A stretch of 64,000 bases of DNA from DASZQL01 sp964391865 (lineage in GTDB: Bacteria; Planctomycetota; Phycisphaerae; Phycisphaerales; UBA1924): positions 496,001-560,000 of the forward strand of contig CAYMNQ010000001.1 of the NCBI GenBank assembly GCA_964391865.1, in the 5' to 3' direction. Made by a program: the position numbers and the translations under genes. Under the pieces are notes generated by a model. It was not told the DNA's origin. It worked only from the letters and a program-made list of their open reading frames with translations, and searched no databases. Positions 17,221-25,831 of this stretch are shown one piece after another (position 1 is the stretch's first letter; every line of letters starts with the position of its first letter).

Positions 17221-18156
17221 TCACTGCCCCCCGACCATCTTGAACCGCGTCGCCGACTTCTGCACCTGCTGCAGCTTGATGTCGCCCAGTTCCCAGTTGG
17301 TCGTCAGCGTCATCAGCCGCTCGCGCAGCTTCGCCGCGCCTGCCGCGGTGTCCCACTGCAGCTCGGTCTTGATGCTCCGCTCGCCCAGCGCCAGCGTCGC
17401 CACCGCGGGGTCGCGCTCCTTCGGCAGCTTCAGCGTCGGCTCCGTCGTGCCGCGGATCGTCGCCACGCCGTTCGCCAGCTCGACGAACTTGTAATCCGTC
17501 ATCATCTCAATCGCCCCCACCGGCGGCAGCGGCACCGTCTCTTCCTCTCGCTGCCAGCCGATCCCCGCGCTCATCTTCTTCCCGCGCGCGCCGTCCGCGT
17601 CGAACATCGGCTGCACAAACGCCGCGAACTTCGTCGGCGTGAAGAACCCCGCGATCCGCCCGTCGAACGCCTCCTGCGACTGCGCCGCTTCGATGAACGG
17701 CTCCAGCCCGCGCGCGGGGCGCACCACGCCCGACGGATCGACCTCGATCGAGATCGAGCATCCGAAGAGCGCGTTGCCCAGAGTGTTCAGCGCCTCATCA
17801 TCGCTCCCCTTCGCGCCCGCCTCCGTCGGCAGGCTCTTCGAATACACCACCGCCTTCGCCGGCGTGGTGAAGTTGATGGAGAGCGCGCGGAAGGTGGCGG
17901 TCAGGCGTGCCGAGCCGTCGGCATTAACTTCGTCGACTTTGAACGCGAGCGCGGCGCGGTGCCCGACGGCGCTCGACGCGGTCGCCTCGCCGCGCGTCTG
18001 CTGCAGCTCGAGCGTCTGCTCCACGCTGTACGCCCGTTCGCTCCCCGCCGTCAGATTCACCGCAAACTCCGCCGCCTGCCGGGCGAGCGCCGCCGGTGAA
18101 AGCGCAAGAAACACCCCCAGCACAAGAGACGAAGCGAAGAGCGAGCGAGTCAGCAT
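17221..18156 (-). CDS. Exported hypothetical protein (DUF6263-like)
   Basis: GGAGG 6 nt upstream supports the ATG at 18156 (MLTRSLFASSLVLGVFLAL) rather than an ATG 21 nt earlier. The 311-residue product has a signal peptide cleaved near ALARQA. The remainder alternates beta strands (EFAVNLTAGSERAYSVEQTL, ARLTATFRALSINFTT, GVATIRGTTEPTL), a pattern seen in DUF6263-type periplasmic proteins. No enzymatic residues are evident. It lies just upstream of the PIG-L gene on the same strand and faces nadE across a divergent promoter region. Confidence 0.65.
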   Translation of the reverse strand: MLTRSLFASSLVLGVFLALSPAALARQAAEFAVNLTAGSERAYSVEQTLELQQTRGEATASSAVGHRAALAFKVDEVNADGSARLTATFRALSINFTTPAKAVVYSKSLPTEAGAKGSDDEALNTLGNALFGCSISIEVDPSGVVRPARGLEPFIEAAQSQEAFDGRIAGFFTPTKFAAFVQPMFDADGARGKKMSAGIGWQREEETVPLPPVGAIEMMTDYKFVELANGVATIRGTTEPTLKLPKERDPAVATLALGERSIKTELQWDTAAGAAKLRERLMTLTTNWELGDIKLQQVQKSATRFKMVGGQ

Positions 18157-18248
18157 CGGATGCCTCCGTAAGTTCATGAGTTCTATCGTCCGGATTGTAG
18201 GGCATGACGCCAGGACGCTCCCGCCGATCCCCGTACAATCATCCGCTC
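18157..18248. promoter_or_regulatory. Divergent promoter region
   Basis: This 92-nt region separates nadE from the divergent exported-protein gene. TACAAT occurs on the plus strand at about 18234 and on the minus strand near 18200, each suitably placed as a -10 box. The matching -35 boxes are poor, so this is a tentative call. Confidence 0.3.
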
Positions 18249-19967
18249 ATGCGCCTCGCGCTCATCCAACTCAACCCCACCGTCGGCGACATCGCGGGCA
18301 ACGCCGCCCGAATCGCGTCGTGGCTCGCGAAGGCCCGCGACGCCGCCGCGGACCTCGCCGTGTTCCCCGAGCTCGTGCTCACCGGCTACCCGCCCCGCGA
18401 CCTGCTGATCCAGCACGGATTCCTCGAATCCGCCGAGCGCGCCGCGCGGGAGCTCGCCGCGCACGTGCGCGGCATCACCGCCGTCATCGGCGCGCCCTGG
18501 CGATCCGCCGCCCCCGACGCGCTCCCCATCAACGCGCTCCTCGTCCTGCGCGACGGCAACATCGCCCACATCTACGCCAAGCGTCTCCTCCCCACCTACG
18601 ACGTCTTCGACGAGGACCGCTACTTCCGCGCGGGCGATGCCGCCGCCGCGATCGACGTCGCCGGCGTGCGCGTGGGGCTCTCCATCTGCGAAGACCTCTG
18701 GCGCGGCGCCGACGCCGGCGTCGGCATCGACGCACGCTACGCCGACCACGCCGACCCCGTGGACGAACTCGCCCGCGCCGGCGCGCAGCTCATCATCAAC
18801 CCCAGCGCCAGCCCCTTCGTCCTCGGCAAGGGCGCCAAGCAGCGCGCGATCCTTCAGTCGCATGCCGCGCGGCACCGCGTCGCCGTCGCCGCCGTGAACC
18901 AAGTGGGCGGCAACGACGACCTCATCTTCGACGGGCACGCCGCGGTTTATGTGCCGCACGCGAACAGCGCGACCGGCGCGAAACTCATCGCCGCCGGCCC
19001 CGGTTTCGAGGAAGCGATGACCACCATCGACCTCGACCCGTCGAGTTGGTCCGCGCTCCCCGAAGCACGCGACCCGCTGCTCATCGCATCGCAGGAGGAA
19101 CTGCTGTACCGCGCACTGGTGCTGGGCGTGCGCGACTATTGCCGCAAAACCGGCTTCAAGCACATCGTCCTGGGCCTCTCCGGCGGCATCGATTCCGCCG
19201 TCACCGCCGCCATCGCCGCCGCCGCGATCGGCGCGCCGAACGTGCTCGGGCTGCTGCTGCCGAGCCGTTTCTCCAGCGAAGGCTCGATCACCGACGCCGA
19301 GGACCTCGCCGAGCGGCTCGCGATGAAGTGCCTCCGCGTCCCGATCGAAGCCCCTCACACCGCAATCGAGCAGCTCCTCGCGCCCGCCTTCGCTTCTCTG
19401 GACCTCCCCGCGGCGCCGGGCATCACCGAGGAAAACATCCAGTCGCGCCTCCGCGGCACGATCCTCATGGCGTTCAGCAACAAGATGAACGCCCTCCTCG
19501 TCACCACCGGCAATAAGAGCGAGGTCGCCGTCGGCTACTGCACGCTCTACGGCGACATGAACGGCGGGCTCGCCGTCCTCAGCGACGTCACCAAAGTCCT
19601 CGTCTACAAGCTCGCCCGCTGGATCAACAGTCGCCACGCCGCCGCCGGCTTCGCGCGCCCCCCCATCCCGGAGAACTCCATCACCAAGCCCCCGAGCGCC
19701 GAGCTGCGCCCAAACCAAACCGACCAGGATTCCCTCCCGCCCTACGAGATCCTCGACACGATCCTCGAGCGCCACGTCGAGCGGCACGAGTCGCCGAGCG
19801 AGATCGCCGCCGCCACCGGGATCGACCGCGCGACGATCGACCGTGTGGTGCGGCTGATCCTGCTCGCCGAATACAAGCGCAAGCAGATGCCGGTGGGCCT
19901 GAAAGTGACCAGCGTCACCTTCGGCCCCGGCCGCCGCTGGCCGATCGTGCATGGGTGGAAGCCATGA
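18249..19967 (+). CDS. nadE: Glutamine-dependent NAD+ synthetase
   Basis: This 572-residue two-domain enzyme makes NAD+ from nicotinate adenine dinucleotide, using glutamine as ammonia source. The N-terminal nitrilase-type glutaminase has its Glu-Lys-Cys triad in VFPELVLTGYPPRD (Glu41), YAKRLLPTYDVFDE and VGLSICEDLW. The C-terminal synthetase domain begins near residue 285 and contains the PP-loop LGLSGGIDSAV. Further motifs are LLLPSRFSSEGS, TTGNKSEVAVGYCTLYGDM and GGLAVLSDVTKVLVY. All catalytic residues appear present. The ATG at 18249 is used because the domain begins immediately after it (MRLALIQLNPTVGD). The length is normal for bacterial glutamine-dependent NadE. Confidence 0.95.
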   Translation: MRLALIQLNPTVGDIAGNAARIASWLAKARDAAADLAVFPELVLTGYPPRDLLIQHGFLESAERAARELAAHVRGITAVIGAPWRSAAPDALPINALLVLRDGNIAHIYAKRLLPTYDVFDEDRYFRAGDAAAAIDVAGVRVGLSICEDLWRGADAGVGIDARYADHADPVDELARAGAQLIINPSASPFVLGKGAKQRAILQSHAARHRVAVAAVNQVGGNDDLIFDGHAAVYVPHANSATGAKLIAAGPGFEEAMTTIDLDPSSWSALPEARDPLLIASQEELLYRALVLGVRDYCRKTGFKHIVLGLSGGIDSAVTAAIAAAAIGAPNVLGLLLPSRFSSEGSITDAEDLAERLAMKCLRVPIEAPHTAIEQLLAPAFASLDLPAAPGITEENIQSRLRGTILMAFSNKMNALLVTTGNKSEVAVGYCTLYGDMNGGLAVLSDVTKVLVYKLARWINSRHAAAGFARPPIPENSITKPPSAELRPNQTDQDSLPPYEILDTILERHVERHESPSEIAAATGIDRATIDRVVRLILLAEYKRKQMPVGLKVTSVTFGPGRRWPIVHGWKP

Positions 19968-20485
19968 GAATCGGCGGTGCGCGGGAGTTGTCTTGGGCCT
20001 TTCACTGGATGTTGAGCACTTCGGGCTGTTGAATGGCTGACTGCTCGCTGGTGACAGCTGACTGCTGACGAAAACCCGTCGACGGGCGGATCGAAGTTGG
20101 CTCGGCTTTCGCCGAGCTTCGAAACGGAGTGGTCGGCGGCGTCGCGCGAGGTGTGTGCCTGCGGGCTGGTGCCGCCGATCGAGCCGGACTCTCACCCCCC
20201 CGGAAGCCGTCTGCAGCCGGTCGGCGGGGTGGAGGGTGCCTTCGGGCGCGCCCTCTACCTATCTGGGTTTGCGTCACTGGCGCGCGCACAACGGTGAACT
20301 TGCGCACGGCCGGGCAAGAGTGTCGGTGCTCGGAAGTGCTTGTGATTGTTGGGGTTGTGATGTTTTTCCTGAACTCGAGTTTCTTCAACGAGAATCTCGC
20401 GGGACATGTCACCGGCGCGCGCACAAATTGTGACTTGCGTGATCTGCGTGGGTCGGCGCCCGTGGCGGCGCTTGGCTGCGCCCGG

Positions 20486-20519
20486 CACTACAGCCGTCTC
20501 AGATCAGACGGCTGTAGTG
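20486..20519. repeat. Perfect 14-bp inverted repeat
   Basis: CACTACAGCCGTCT and its exact reverse complement AGACGGCTGTAGTG are separated by the 6-nt loop CAGATC. There is no adjacent U tract on either strand, so a terminator is less likely than a dispersed palindromic element. It is 22 nt from the subtilase terminator. Confidence 0.6.
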
Positions 20520-20535
20520 GCACCCCGCACAACAA

Positions 20536-20571
20536 GAAAAACGCCCGCGAGCGCGGGGCGCTCGCGGGCGT
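20536..20571 (-). terminator. Rho-independent terminator of the subtilase gene
   Basis: On the minus strand a 14-bp GC-rich stem (arms 20541-20554 and 20558-20571, 3-nt loop) is followed directly by TTTTTCTTG. It begins 33 nt after the stop codon of the subtilase gene. Confidence 0.8.
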
Positions 20572-20604
20572 GCGTGGTTTATTCAAACACAGCCGATCGG
20601 TCTC

Positions 20605-23600
20605 TCAGTCGCAGACCGCCGCCCAGTTGTTGATGATGATTGCCAGGTCCTCGAGCCCGACGCTGCCGTTGCCGGACAGATCGCCGAGCGTGCCCGCGGG
20701 CACCGACGCGGCCCAGTTGTTGGTGACCACCGCGATGTCCGCGAGGTTCACCTGGCTGTCGCCGTTCGCGTCACCGGGGCACGCCGGCGGCTGGATGCAG
20801 GTGACCGCGCTGATGCGGAGATCATCCACCGCCGCCTCGATCAGCGAGCCGGTGTTCAGGTCCGCCGCGATGAAGCGGAGACGAACATCCGCCGTAGGAG
20901 TCACAAGCGAAGCGACCTGGAACGAGTTCTCGATCCAACCGCCGCTCGTGCCCGCGCCCGTCGGCCCGACCACCTCGACGTTGGTCCACGACGCGCCGCC
21001 GTTGTTCGAAATGTCAACCGTGAAAACATCCTCATTCGCCCCGCCGCCGGCGGAGTTGCTGAACCATCGCCAGTAGCTGAAGGTGGCGTCGGCGACGCCG
21101 GAGAGATCGAAGGGCTTGGAGATGAGCGTGGTGATGCCGCCGTCGACATCCGCCTCGCCCGCGCCGCCGCCGACGCTGCCCTGCCCGGTGAAGAAGCAGT
21201 TCACGCCCGGGTCAGCGCTGTTGTCGTTCTCCGGCTGCGCGCTGGTGCCGAAGGGATCGCCCAGCACCCACTGGCCGGTGGTCGCGGTATCGCCGGCGAC
21301 GCCGAGCTGCCAGCCCGCCGAGCCGGCCTCCGCATCGTCAGATCCGAGCACGACGAGCTGCTCGATGGTGGTGGTGTAAGTGTTGCTGGGCGCGCCGGCG
21401 GGCGAGGTGGTCGGCCCGCTGAGGGAGCCGGCGGCGGAGAAGTAGAACTGCGGTTGGTCGCCGCAGGCCGCGCCGGGCAGCGTGCCGCGGAAGCGCCCGC
21501 CGCCGAGGTCGGTCATGTTGATGGTGGTGAAGGGGTCAGCCGGGTTGAGCCGGTACGACATCGTCGTCGAGCCGGCGACGAGCGTCTGGTTGAGCGCCGT
21601 CACCTGGGTTTCGAGATCGAGCGGAGCGCCCGGATCGATGCGCGAGGGCACGGCGCTGGCGAGAGAGAGGGAGAAGGCGGACAGGCTGGGGCCGGCGACG
21701 AGCGTGAAGCGCTGCGGGCCTTCGGGAACGCTGGTGCCGCGGATCTCGATGCGGTAGGTGCCGGCGACGGCGAAGTCGACGACGACCTGCTCGACGTTGT
21801 TGAGATGGTCCTCAACGGTGCGGACGGCGTTGTTCGCCGGGTTCGCCGGATCGAGCGTCCACGGGAAGTGGCGCGTGCCGCCCGGCGCGGTGACGACGAG
21901 GTCGAGATCGTTGACGAGCGAGGGGATGACGTTGGGGACGCCCGGCGCGTCGTCCCACGCGAGGGTGATCTTGAGCGACTGCCCGGCGGCGGCGGTGATG
22001 AACGCGACGGTGGCACCGCCCTGATCGGTCGCGCCCTCGAAGAAGTTACCGGTGCGCATGAAGTCGATGGTGTTCTGCGTCTGCACGTTGCCGTAGCCGT
22101 ACTGATAGTCAGGCCCCGGGTTGCCGAGGTCGAGCGCGCCGTGGATGAGGAGCGCCTTAAGCGTGGACGGGAGCATGTCGGGGCGCGTGGGGAACTGGGC
22201 GCGGTAGTCCTGAATGACGAGCGCGCCGATGCCGCAGACGGTGGGCGACGCCATCGACGTGCCGCAAAGGACGGAGTAGCTGGAGTCGCCGCCCGCGGAG
22301 GTGGAGGTGACGCCGCCGTCGCCGCCCGCCTGGCAGCCGGGCGCGGCGATGTCGGGCTTCAGGCGTCCGTCATCGGAGGGGCCCCACGAGCTGAAGCTGG
22401 TGACTCCCAGCGTGTCGGAGTTGATGGCGCCAACGACGATCGAGTTCTTGTTGTTGGAGGGCGGCGCGGTGGTGCGGTAGGTCGAGCCGCAGCGCGCGGA
22501 GCCCTGGCGTTCATTGCCCGCGGCCCAGACGATGCGGAACGGCTCGCCCAGCGACCCGCCCGCGATGGAGTCGATCAGCACATCGGTGATGCCGTAGTCG
22601 CCCTCGATCTCGCACGGGAACCCGTTCGGCGCGGTGTTGGTGCCGATGGAGTTATTCGAGATATCGACGTTGAAGGTGTTGATGGCGTCGTTGTAGTCCT
22701 GCTCGAGGTCGCCCGGGTTGGTGTACAGGAAGATGCCGCCGGCGGTGTTCTGCAGGCCGTAGGACTCGATGATGACGCCCGGCGCCATGCCGCGGTTGCC
22801 GCCGCCCGACGCGGTGCCCGCGCCGCCGACGGTGCCGGCGACGTGGGTGGCGTGGGTGATCTGGCTCGACGTGTCGCGCACGGTCAGCCGGCCACCGAAG
22901 TCGTTGTGCGAGGCGCGGGCGGAGCCGCCGTCGTAGACCATGACGCGGACGCCCGCGCCGTTCAGGTTGTAGGGCGCCGCCTGGATGGTGTTGACCTGAG
23001 TGACGTTCCGGTTCTCCGCGTTCAAGTCGCTCATGATCGGCAGCGGCGGCTCGACCCACTGCACGCTGTCCGCGCCCGCCAGATCGCGCACGCGGCTGAA
23101 CGGCAATTCAACCACCAGCCCGTTGATCGACAGCAGCCAGTCGCGGACTTCGCCGCCCAGGCCCTCGACCATCGCCGCGCCGTCGTTCAGGTCCGCGTCC
23201 TTGTGAAACAGCACGTACACGCCGACGATCTTGTCGCCCGGCACGCCGGTCGCTTCCGCGTCACGCACCTTCGACCACGCCGGTGCCGCCGACACTTCGC
23301 CCGCGAGTGCGGCGTGTGTCTTCCACGAGGCTTCGACCGCGCTCGCGCCCGTGAGTTCGGCGATCGCGCCGAGCTTGGCCGTGTCCGGCGCGCCGTTCAG
23401 GGTGGCGAAGTACGCCGAGCCGGACACGGGACGAAGGATCGTGATGCCCTCCGCGGCCAACGCCGCACGCTGATCCGCGTTCAGCGGCTGGGCAAACTGC
23501 AGCACCGCTCGCTTCGCGCCAGGCCGCGCCGCCAGAGCACGCAGCGCCTCGCCCGCGTTCTCAACGGTCAACTCCTGCAACTGCACCCCGGCCGAGTTCT

Positions 23601-23709
23601 TCCACTGGATCGCCTGACCGTTCGCGGAGCCGGCCAGTGCGGCGAGCACCCCGGCCACGCAGACAAACGACCACCCGGACGAGCGGTTCACGCGCGTGCG
23701 CTGTGACAT
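20605..23709 (-). CDS. Exported S8 subtilisin-family protease with dockerin
   Basis: A 1034-residue exported serine protease. The ATG at 23709 follows GAGAGGAAG and gives a signal peptide (FVCVAGVLAALAGSANGQ); an earlier in-frame extension is not signal-like. Residues ~33-230 look like an inhibitor-type propeptide. The catalytic domain has Asp260 (VRVMVYDGG), His289 (HATHVAGTV), Asn399 in the oxyanion motif WAAGN, and Ser485 (CGTSMASPTV), all intact. Downstream are P-domain-like beta modules (RIEIRGTSVPEGPQRF) and a jelly-roll region with FTVDISNNGGASW. The C-terminus has two EF-hand repeats (GDANGDSQVNLADIA, GDLSGNGSVGLEDLA) ending NNWAAVCD. Surface proteolysis of polymers is the likely role. 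Confidence 0.92.
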   Translation of the reverse strand: MSQRTRVNRSSGWSFVCVAGVLAALAGSANGQAIQWKNSAGVQLQELTVENAGEALRALAARPGAKRAVLQFAQPLNADQRAALAAEGITILRPVSGSAYFATLNGAPDTAKLGAIAELTGASAVEASWKTHAALAGEVSAAPAWSKVRDAEATGVPGDKIVGVYVLFHKDADLNDGAAMVEGLGGEVRDWLLSINGLVVELPFSRVRDLAGADSVQWVEPPLPIMSDLNAENRNVTQVNTIQAAPYNLNGAGVRVMVYDGGSARASHNDFGGRLTVRDTSSQITHATHVAGTVGGAGTASGGGNRGMAPGVIIESYGLQNTAGGIFLYTNPGDLEQDYNDAINTFNVDISNNSIGTNTAPNGFPCEIEGDYGITDVLIDSIAGGSLGEPFRIVWAAGNERQGSARCGSTYRTTAPPSNNKNSIVVGAINSDTLGVTSFSSWGPSDDGRLKPDIAAPGCQAGGDGGVTSTSAGGDSSYSVLCGTSMASPTVCGIGALVIQDYRAQFPTRPDMLPSTLKALLIHGALDLGNPGPDYQYGYGNVQTQNTIDFMRTGNFFEGATDQGGATVAFITAAAGQSLKITLAWDDAPGVPNVIPSLVNDLDLVVTAPGGTRHFPWTLDPANPANNAVRTVEDHLNNVEQVVVDFAVAGTYRIEIRGTSVPEGPQRFTLVAGPSLSAFSLSLASAVPSRIDPGAPLDLETQVTALNQTLVAGSTTMSYRLNPADPFTTINMTDLGGGRFRGTLPGAACGDQPQFYFSAAGSLSGPTTSPAGAPSNTYTTTIEQLVVLGSDDAEAGSAGWQLGVAGDTATTGQWVLGDPFGTSAQPENDNSADPGVNCFFTGQGSVGGGAGEADVDGGITTLISKPFDLSGVADATFSYWRWFSNSAGGGANEDVFTVDISNNGGASWTNVEVVGPTGAGTSGGWIENSFQVASLVTPTADVRLRFIAADLNTGSLIEAAVDDLRISAVTCIQPPACPGDANGDSQVNLADIAVVTNNWAASVPAGTLGDLSGNGSVGLEDLAIIINNWAAVCD

Positions 23710-23944
23710 CAGCTTTACTTCCTCTCTTCTGGGAAAGGGACAACACCCACGGCCTCGAAGGGGGACACACCCTCCGCAGGCACTTTCTCTCTGAGCCAAA
23801 TATATCGCCGGGTTCGGGGCGGGGTCGGGAAGATTCGATGTTTTCTCGGCTTTCTTGGCTGGTATCTTCAGCCGTCCGGGATTTGGAAGGACGTTCCTTT
23901 CCCAGCCTCACCCACTTCCCGGTTCTCCCCGGTCGAGATGGACC

Positions 23945-25228
23945 ATGCCCGATACCCCGCTCACCTACGCCTACTGGGGCACCGAGATTGACCACGGCGC
24001 GCACCGGCAGATGCGGAACGCCTGCGCGTTGCCCGTGTCACGCGCCGCCGCGTTGATGCCCGATGCGCACGTCGGCTACGGCCTGCCGATCGGCGGCGTG
24101 CTGGCGACCGAGAACGCCGTCATCCCCTACGCCGTGGGCGTGGATATCGCCTGCCGCGTGATGGTCAGCGTCTTCGACATGGAGGCCGATGCCCTCGCAC
24201 GCGACCTCGACCGTTTCACCGGCTACATCGAGCGCAACACGCTCTTCGGCGTGGGCAAGCAGTGGCGCGACCCGCCCGACCACCCCGTGATGCAGGAGGA
24301 CTGGAACGCGTCGCCCGTCACGCGCCAGCTCCGCGACACCGCGTGGCGGCAGCTCGGCACCAGCGGGTCGGGGAACCACTTCGTCGAGTTCGGCGAGATC
24401 GAGATCGTGAATGAATCGCTCGCGGCTGAGGCCGCGCGCGGGCGGCGCGATGAATCGGGCATGCACCCCGGGGTCTCGAACCGCACCAACCTCACCGGCT
24501 CACTCGGCGCGCTCACGCCGGGGAAGAAGTACCTCGCGGTCGTCTCGCACTCCGGCTCGCGCGGGCCGGGCGGACGCACCGCCGACCACTACAGCAAACT
24601 CGCGCGCCAGCTTCACCCTGATCTGCCGAAGGAACTGGCGCACCTCGCGTGGCTGCCGCTCGGCCCCGGTTCTTCGGGCGAAGGTGAGGAGTACTGGTCC
24701 GCGATGGAGCTGATGGGCAAGTTCGCATCGGCGAATCATCACATCATCCACGAAAAGATCGCGCGCTCCGTCGGCGCGCCGCTGCTCGTGCAGGTCGAGA
24801 ACCATCACAACTTCGCGTGGCGCGAGACGCACGAGATCGGCGGCGAGCAGTGCGAACTGATCGTCCACCGCAAGGGCGCCACGCCCGCCGGTGCGGGCGT
24901 TCTCGGGTACATCCCTGGCTCCATGGCCGCGCCGGGATATCTGGTGATGGGCAAGGGCGAAGCCCGCTCGCTCGACTCCGCCTCCCACGGCGCGGGACGC
25001 AGGCTCTCGCGCACGAAAGCGAAGGAATCGATGGTCTGGGGACGGCTGCGGCAGATCCTGAACGAGAAGGGAGTCCACCTGCTGTCGGCGGGGCTTGACG
25101 AATCACCGCACGCGTACAAAGACATCGAAGAAGTGATGGCGGCCCAGCGCGACCTCGCGTCACCCGTCGCACGCTTCATGCCGCGGCTGGTGAAGATGGC
25201 GCCGGAGGGGGAGAAGGCGGAGGATTGA
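23945..25228 (+). CDS. rtcB: RtcB-type RNA 3'-phosphate ligase
   Basis: This 427-residue RtcB-family protein joins RNA 2',3'-cyclic phosphate or 3'-phosphate ends to 5'-OH ends using GTP and Mn2+. Metal-site motifs are MPDAHVGYGLPIGGV, GVDIACRVMV, GTSGSGNHFVEFGEI, VSHSGSRGPG and QVENHHNFAWRE. The guanylylated His is in SHGAGRRLSRTKA (about His348). The Cys motif reads DIACR rather than the commoner DIGCG, placing it in a variant subgroup. The ATG at 23945 is the first in this frame with family-like sequence. It stands alone: no RtcA or archease gene is nearby. RNA repair is the likely function. Confidence 0.85.
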   Translation: MPDTPLTYAYWGTEIDHGAHRQMRNACALPVSRAAALMPDAHVGYGLPIGGVLATENAVIPYAVGVDIACRVMVSVFDMEADALARDLDRFTGYIERNTLFGVGKQWRDPPDHPVMQEDWNASPVTRQLRDTAWRQLGTSGSGNHFVEFGEIEIVNESLAAEAARGRRDESGMHPGVSNRTNLTGSLGALTPGKKYLAVVSHSGSRGPGGRTADHYSKLARQLHPDLPKELAHLAWLPLGPGSSGEGEEYWSAMELMGKFASANHHIIHEKIARSVGAPLLVQVENHHNFAWRETHEIGGEQCELIVHRKGATPAGAGVLGYIPGSMAAPGYLVMGKGEARSLDSASHGAGRRLSRTKAKESMVWGRLRQILNEKGVHLLSAGLDESPHAYKDIEEVMAAQRDLASPVARFMPRLVKMAPEGEKAED

Positions 25229-25831
25229 ATCGTCGGCTGCTTCAACGCACAACGGGGCACGGCGGGTCACGCCGTACCCCGTGTCCCCCGGCGGCCGGAT
25301 TGTCCCCTCGGAAACGCTCGGGACATCGGTCACGCGAAGGTGTGCGGAGAGAAGAGAGAGAAAGGAAAAGCCAAAATTCAACCGCCTCACGGCGTCACGG
25401 GCATGCCGCCCCCCAGTGCGCCATCAGCGCTGCGATGTCGCCGAGGTGGGCTCCGCCAAAATCATGTTGGCTTGCCGCGCTCACACTCATGCCATCCGAC
25501 GCGTGCTCGTCGCCGAACCGGTCCAAGAAACCACCACTCCCATGCCGTACTGCGCGCATGTGATCGTCCATTTCGCTGGCTGTTCGAGCATGGGGGATTC
25601 GAACGGCCCCCAATTCCGTCCACGACCTTCATCCGATCAAGCGCCGCGGGCGTGACCAACCCACCGCGTCGCCGGTTGCCGATACGCCGCCGCTGGAACC
25701 GGGGTTGCAGTGAAGAGCGTGATCCGCATGCATTCACCGCTGCGAAAAGGCACGAATCGCGCCATCACTCGCGCCCCGGCGTGCGCAAGTCCTTGCGCCG
25801 CCGAACGATCCGCACGGTACGATTTCCCTGC
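25229..25831. other. Intergenic spacer with a dockerin-gene remnant
   Basis: A stretch of about 600 bases without an intact gene, between rtcB and the ABC permease. The only protein-like signal is the short dockerin fragment on the minus strand listed separately. Other open frames here lack recognisable features or start sites. Confidence 0.5.
25395..25475 (-). pseudogene. C-terminal dockerin remnant
   Basis: The last residues encoded before a stop at 25395 are GAHLGDIAALMAHWGAACP. This matches the end of the second dockerin repeat of intact proteins in this window (GLSDIS...NWGANC). Upstream in the frame the similarity is lost and no EF-hand GDxDGD loop is present. It is the decayed tail of a secreted-protein gene. 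Confidence 0.5.

Larger units (their letters stand above)
19968..20604. other. Intergenic spacer with palindromes, no gene
   Basis: This spacer of about 640 bases separates convergent nadE and the subtilase gene. It begins with a low-complexity GCTGACTGCT-type stretch (about 20033-20065) similar to the one upstream of pdhA. It ends with a strong palindrome and a terminator, listed separately. The open frames in between show no protein-like features. Confidence 0.5.

Noticed and set aside
18183..20195. A 670-codon minus-strand frame opposite nadE
   Set aside because: Shadow of nadE; no motif or ribosome-binding site. NadE motifs on the plus strand are complete.
21454..23706. A 750-codon open frame on the plus strand opposite the subtilase
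   Set aside because: Composition is that of a GC-rich shadow frame, with no start signal or domain, while the minus strand encodes a complete protease with catalytic triad and signal peptide.
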